From Candidatus Planktophila lacus (GTDB taxonomy: Bacteria; Actinomycetota; Actinomycetes; Nanopelagicales; Nanopelagicaceae), in assembly GCF_002287925.1 (NCBI RefSeq), contig NZ_CP016769.1, positions 930,001 through 994,000 on the forward strand: DNA of 64,000 nt. The letters run 5' to 3'. Positions 61,055-64,000 of this stretch are shown here, one piece after another; the first letter of the stretch is position 1; the number at the start of each line of letters is the position of its first letter. A model generated the notes under the pieces. That model did no database searches. It had not been told where the DNA came from and saw nothing but the letters and a program-made list of their open reading frames with translations. Made by a program: the position numbers and the translations under genes.

Positions 61055-62146
61055 TTATAAGGCCCCGATAGAGCCAACCAGAGTTGCAACATAAGAACCT
61101 TCGGACCGAGCAAGATGAACGCTTGTGTCATATCCAATAATCAATTGAATATTCAATGACGCATCGATACTTGAGGTGGCATCGACTGTTACTTGGGCTA
61201 TAACAACATATTCGTTCCTCATTGAGCCAGAACCTGAACGATAAGAAATACCCTGGAAGGTTTGATACTTGTACCAAACATCTGGCGTTCCAACATTATT
61301 GGAAATGGAAAGTCCCATTGGAAATGCGTTATCCATATTTCTAGTTGGCTGATATGTGACTATTGAAATGGTTAATGCGTACTTCTTACCAGCTGCAAAA
61401 TTCCCAATAGTTGCGATCTGGCTAGTGCCCACCCCACCACTTATATCTGGAATGGTGAATGTTCCTCTGTAAACATTAGATGGCCCTGTTGCGCCGGCAG
61501 TTCCCGTTTCACCTTTCAAACCCACTGCTCCAATTGCGCCATCTGCTCCCGCTGTTCCTGTCTCGCCTTTCGCACCTGTAAGACCTGTTGCGCCTGCGGA
61601 ACCGGTTGCACCAGTCGCACCAGTTGCACCAGTAGGTCCGGGTGATCCTCCACCTCCACCACCAGATGGACCTTGCGGTCCTGTTGCACCTGTTGCACCA
61701 GCTGGTCCTGCAGAACCGCTTGAACCTGGTGAACCTGCTTCACCCTTCTCTCCCTTTTCGCCTTTCTCCCCTTGTAAACCTTGCGCACCTATAGGGCCCG
61801 CAACATTTGATGCGGTTGCAATTGTCTTTCCTTCACTTCCATTTTTTCCATCAACCCCATTTGCCCCAACTGGGCCTTGCAAATTCTGCGGTAGCGGCCA
61901 CTTTCCACTTTTCTTTGGACCATAAATCAAAAGACTTCTTGTATCAATGTAGAAATCACCATCAATACCGATCTTTGATAGCGGCGCACCTTTGCCATTT
62001 AATATCGTATTTGGAATGGTTGTTGAAGTTCTTCCGGCGGCTTTTGGCTTAGTTGCGGCGCTAGTTAACGGCGCTGAAATTATTGAGAGCGTTGTAGCAA
62101 GTGCAATTGAAAGTGTGACAACTACTGACATCCGTTTGCGATTCAT
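61055..62146 (-). CDS. Secreted collagen-like (Gly-X-Y) protein
   Basis: A 363-residue exported protein with a signal peptide (about 1-30). Then comes the pre-collagen segment IDGDFYIDTRSLLIYGPKKS, often seen before bacterial collagen repeats. A Gly-X-Y region (about 91-107 and 117-222) is rich in GAT, GEK and GPT triplets, broken at residues 108-116 and by a hexaglycine at 162-167. A beta-rich C-terminal domain (about 224-363) is probably the trimerisation or binding head. No LPXTG or membrane anchor is seen, so it is likely released. GGAGG precedes ATG 62146. Role unknown; surface, adhesion or matrix is a guess. Confidence 0.85.
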   Translation of the reverse strand: MNRKRMSVVVTLSIALATTLSIISAPLTSAATKPKAAGRTSTTIPNTILNGKGAPLSKIGIDGDFYIDTRSLLIYGPKKSGKWPLPQNLQGPVGANGVDGKNGSEGKTIATASNVAGPIGAQGLQGEKGEKGEKGEAGSPGSSGSAGPAGATGATGPQGPSGGGGGGSPGPTGATGATGATGSAGATGLTGAKGETGTAGADGAIGAVGLKGETGTAGATGPSNVYRGTFTIPDISGGVGTSQIATIGNFAAGKKYALTISIVTYQPTRNMDNAFPMGLSISNNVGTPDVWYKYQTFQGISYRSGSGSMRNEYVVIAQVTVDATSSIDASLNIQLIIGYDTSVHLARSEGSYVATLVGSIGAL

Positions 62147-62175
62147 GGAACCTCCGGGCCCACTTCGACGAATTG

Positions 62176-62205
62176 GTTATGGAAAAGTGTGAACTCGGAA
62201 ATCAA
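62176..62205 (-). promoter_or_regulatory. Predicted promoter of the collagen-like gene
   Basis: TTGATT (62200-62205), 18-base spacer, CATAAC (62176-62181) on the minus strand, 29 bases before the ATG. Confidence 0.45.
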
Positions 62206-62259
62206 GCCGGCGAAGAGGGCTTTCCCTGAGTTTTCTCTTAGAGCCAGTAGGAGAATCCC

Positions 62260-62271
62260 CGCTTGCAAGCG
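62260..62271. repeat. 12-bp perfect palindrome in the divergent collagen/secreted-protein promoter region
   Basis: CGCTTGCAAGCG lies in the 255-base gap between two divergent genes for secreted proteins (62147-62401). A second repeat, GTTATC-N11-GATAAC, lies nearer the plus-strand gene. Either could be an operator; no coding sequence is seen in the gap. Confidence 0.4.
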
Positions 62272-62401
62272 TGGCCAGAATCCAAAAAACTCCCACGGGT
62301 CTCACAGGATCTAGGGGTACTTTCTTGAGAAATAGGGAGTTATCTACGAGTAGTCGATAACGAGGGTTTCGACAAAGTGCAAAACGGGATGAAAGGTAGA
62401 C

Positions 62402-63109
62402 ATGCAAATGTCATCAAAGAAAAATGTGATCGCAATTGCGGTTACGACTGTTGCTCTAACTGTGGGCAGCATCGGAATCGGACATGCGACATCAAAAGTT
62501 AAGTCAGTCTCAACTAAGGTAACTCGCACTTCTTCAACAGGAGTTGCAAATCCAATGGCGAAGACTGGTGGACCAGAAGAAGCAGTTGCTTCAGTCCTTT
62601 CTGCACTAGTAACTAAGGGAACAATTACACAAGCGCAAGCAGATGCAATCAAAACTGCGTTCGCCGCAGCTGCACCAGTTCGTGGAATTGATAAGCCAGG
62701 TAAAGGTATGGGTCTTCTTGGGGAAGATCGTGCCGCTGCCGAAGCATTGATTTCAAAAACAATTGGTGTTGATACGGCAACAATTCGTACTCGTATTGCA
62801 GCAGGTGAATCACTTGGTGCAATCGCAGGTGCAAAGCGAGCAGAGTTAATAACTGTTCTTGTTGCGGAAGCAACTAAGCGTATCGATGCTGCTGTTACAG
62901 CAGGAAAGATGACTGCAGCGCAGGCAACATCGCATAAGGCCGGTCTTACCGCACATGTAACTGCCGAAGTTGATCAAGTCGGCGGAAAGCGTGGTCCAGG
63001 AATGGGCGGTAAGGAAGGCAAGCACGACCGAGGACATGGTGGACCAGGAAAGGGCGGCATGGGGGCTGCTCCAAAAATTCCTGCACCATCAGCAACACCT
63101 TCAGCGTAG
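62402..63109 (+). CDS. Secreted Ala/Gly/Lys-rich protein of unknown function
   Basis: A 235-residue protein with a Sec-type signal (about 1-29, core VIAIAVTTVALTVGSIGIG). The mature part is mostly alpha-helical and contains two similar units, VTKGTITQAQADAIKTAF and VTAGKMTAAQATSHKAGL, a pattern common in actinobacterial secreted helical proteins. The last 45 residues are low-complexity, rich in Gly, Lys and His (GKRGPGMGGKEGKHDRGHGG), ending in Pro/Ala. His-rich tails can bind metal; that is speculation. AAAGGT precedes ATG 62402. It has a strong terminator downstream. Confidence 0.8.
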   Translation: MQMSSKKNVIAIAVTTVALTVGSIGIGHATSKVKSVSTKVTRTSSTGVANPMAKTGGPEEAVASVLSALVTKGTITQAQADAIKTAFAAAAPVRGIDKPGKGMGLLGEDRAAAEALISKTIGVDTATIRTRIAAGESLGAIAGAKRAELITVLVAEATKRIDAAVTAGKMTAAQATSHKAGLTAHVTAEVDQVGGKRGPGMGGKEGKHDRGHGGPGKGGMGAAPKIPAPSATPSA

Positions 63110-63162
63110 TTTTTTCAAAAGCACTGAAGTAACAACTTCATATCTCCTCCTAAGGTAAGAAA

Positions 63163-63201
63163 AACCCGTCGCGAATTCTCCTTCGCGGCGGGTTTTTTCT
63201 T
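63163..63201 (+). terminator. Strong intrinsic terminator after the secreted-protein gene
   Basis: A 13-bp stem (63163-63175 with 63182-63194, one G-U pair) with loop TTCTCC is followed by a T tract beginning inside the stem end (TTTTTT C TTT). It separates the gene at 62402 from rpiB. Confidence 0.92.
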
Positions 63202-63252
63202 TGGGTTGAGTTGCTAATCAATAATCAATTAAGCCCATGAGAGACTTCGCAT

Positions 63253-63705
63253 ATGCGCTTACATATTGGTAGTGATCATGCAGGTCTTGAGTTAAAGAAT
63301 GAACTCCTTGCCCACTTAGTAAATAACGGGCACGACGTTACCGACCATGGCCCGTACGAATATGACGCCTTAGATGACTATCCAGATTTCTGTATCCCGG
63401 CTGCTCAAGCAGTTGCTAAAGATGCAACATCACTTGGCATTGTCATTGGCGGATCTGGCAATGGAGAACAAATCTCTGCAAATAAAGTTAAGGGCGTCCG
63501 TGCGGTGCTGGCATGGAATATCGAAACTGCGAAATTAGGTAAAGAACATAACAACGCCAATGTTGTCTCTGTCGGTGGCCGCATGCATTCAATTGAAGAG
63601 TGCAAAGCGATTATCGATGCCTTTATCGCCACACCGTTTAGCAATGACGAACGCCATATACGCCGGATAGAAAAGATCGCTAAGTTCGAAAGAGAAAATC
63701 AGTAA
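63253..63705 (+). CDS. rpiB: Ribose-5-phosphate isomerase B
   Basis: Interconverts ribose 5-phosphate and ribulose 5-phosphate. The 150 residues begin MRLHIGSDHAGLELK and contain GGSGNGEQISANKVKGVRAVLAW. The Ser/Glu arrangement in that loop is the actinobacterial form, which uses glutamate where Escherichia coli RpiB uses a cysteine. HNNANVVSVGGRMH follows. The 3' end overlaps trmB by 26 bases on the opposite strand. Confidence 0.95.
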   Translation: MRLHIGSDHAGLELKNELLAHLVNNGHDVTDHGPYEYDALDDYPDFCIPAAQAVAKDATSLGIVIGGSGNGEQISANKVKGVRAVLAWNIETAKLGKEHNNANVVSVGGRMHSIEECKAIIDAFIATPFSNDERHIRRIEKIAKFERENQ

Positions 63706-64000
63706 CTCTGTGATCTTTCGTTAAACCTTGTCCTTCAAAGCGCGTTAGGGGACGAGACTCTGGTCGATCAATAACTCCCCCGGTAAATTGCTTTGTTTCA
63801 TTAAATTGCTCAGTAATCCATTCGGCATACGGAAACCAGTCAGTTGCAATATGTAGATACCCACCAGGCTTTAACTTCCTTGCGACTTCGCTGATAAATC
63901 GTTGATTGATGATGCGGCGTTTATTGTGGCGCTTCTTTGGCCAAGGATCTGGGAAGTAAAGATGTACTCCATCAAGTGCGCCATCAGAGATCATGAAGTG
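63680..64000 (-). CDS. trmB: tRNA (guanine-N7-)-methyltransferase, 5' part beyond window
   Basis: Methylates G46 of tRNA using SAM. Only the C-terminal 106 codons are visible; the frame is open to base 64000 (preceding codons CAC TTC). The family motif HLYFPDPWPKKRHNKRRIINQRF is present, then the substrate-binding C-terminus (PGGYLHIATDWFPYAEW, SRPLTRFEGQGL). The stop at 63680 lies inside the convergent rpiB gene. Confidence 0.93.
   Translation of the reverse strand, partial: HFMISDGALDGVHLYFPDPWPKKRHNKRRIINQRFISEVARKLKPGGYLHIATDWFPYAEWITEQFNETKQFTGGVIDRPESRPLTRFEGQGLTKDHRVTDFLFRT

Noticed and set aside
61516-61788. Long open frame on the minus strand within the collagen repeats, rich in Arg, Val and Gln
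   Set aside because: It is a frame-shifted reading of the Gly-X-Y codons; repetitive DNA keeps other frames open.
61055-62146. CRISPR or tandem-repeat array in the repetitive stretch
   Set aside because: The periodicity is a 9-base Gly-X-Y codon pattern inside an open frame, with no spacers of constant length.
62344-62652. 102-codon minus-strand frame opposite the secreted protein at 62402
   Set aside because: Antisense to a gene with a clear signal peptide and ribosome site; its own sequence has no family features.

Overview
The window is an ordinary chromosomal stretch of an actinobacterium with a compact genome. By eye the base composition is AT-leaning for the phylum, intergenic gaps are short, and starts and stops often overlap (TAATG, ATGA). 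The gene orders rpsB-tsf-pyrH-frr-cdsA-rlmN, dxr-rseP-ispG-proS-rimP-nusA, valS-folC-DUF4233-ndk, mreBCD-pbp2-rodA-rne-rplU-rpmA-obgE-proBA and tig-clpP1-clpP2-clpX are actinobacterial. A streamlined freshwater lineage (acI / Nanopelagicales-like) is my best guess. That placement is inference; no rRNA is present to settle it. Almost everything is on the minus strand; the exceptions are one MFS pump, tRNA-Gly, a small secreted protein and rpiB.

Layout. 1-7203: nusA (cut by the left edge), rimP, a TauE-type permease, proS, ispG, an RseP-type protease and dxr. 7208-15832: a polyamine uptake and breakdown block (ureohydrolase, FAD amine oxidoreductase, PotABCD-type ABC importer, aminobutyraldehyde-type dehydrogenase) plus a DinB-fold protein, inserted between dxr and rlmN. 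15843-22049: rlmN, cdsA, frr, pyrH, tsf, rpsB, xerC. 22060-32399: branched-chain amino acid synthesis (cimA, ilvE, leuB, ilvC, ilvN, ilvB, ilvD) with serA. 32476-33948: a DHA2 drug-type exporter. 33959-44193: gatCAB, proA, proB, obgE, rpmA, rplU, rne. 44436-50629: rodA, pbp2, mreD, mreC, mreB, ndk. 50681-60755: DUF4233, folC, valS, clpX, an MFS protein, clpP2, clpP1, a small secreted protein, tig. 60801-64000: tRNA-Pro, tRNA-Gly, a collagen-like secreted protein, a second small secreted protein, rpiB and the 3' end of trmB.

The clearest regulatory discovery is a transcription attenuator in front of ilvB: an 18-residue leader peptide with a VIVVVI run, followed by two hairpins and a T tract. 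It would put ilvB-ilvN-ilvC-serA-leuB-ilvE-cimA under branched-chain aminoacyl-tRNA control. The second is the 134-base gap before the amine oxidoreductase gene. There a perfect 8-bp hairpin sits between a strong Shine-Dalgarno sequence and the ATG, and would bring the two together when folded; a two-stem, possibly pseudoknotted element lies upstream. A third pattern is a recurring promoter layout, a -10 such as TAGACT placed 6-7 bases before the start codon (ilvD, dinB, ndk, valS and others), which predicts leaderless transcripts. IlvN is unusually short for an actinobacterium. I found no transposon, prophage, CRISPR array or rRNA.
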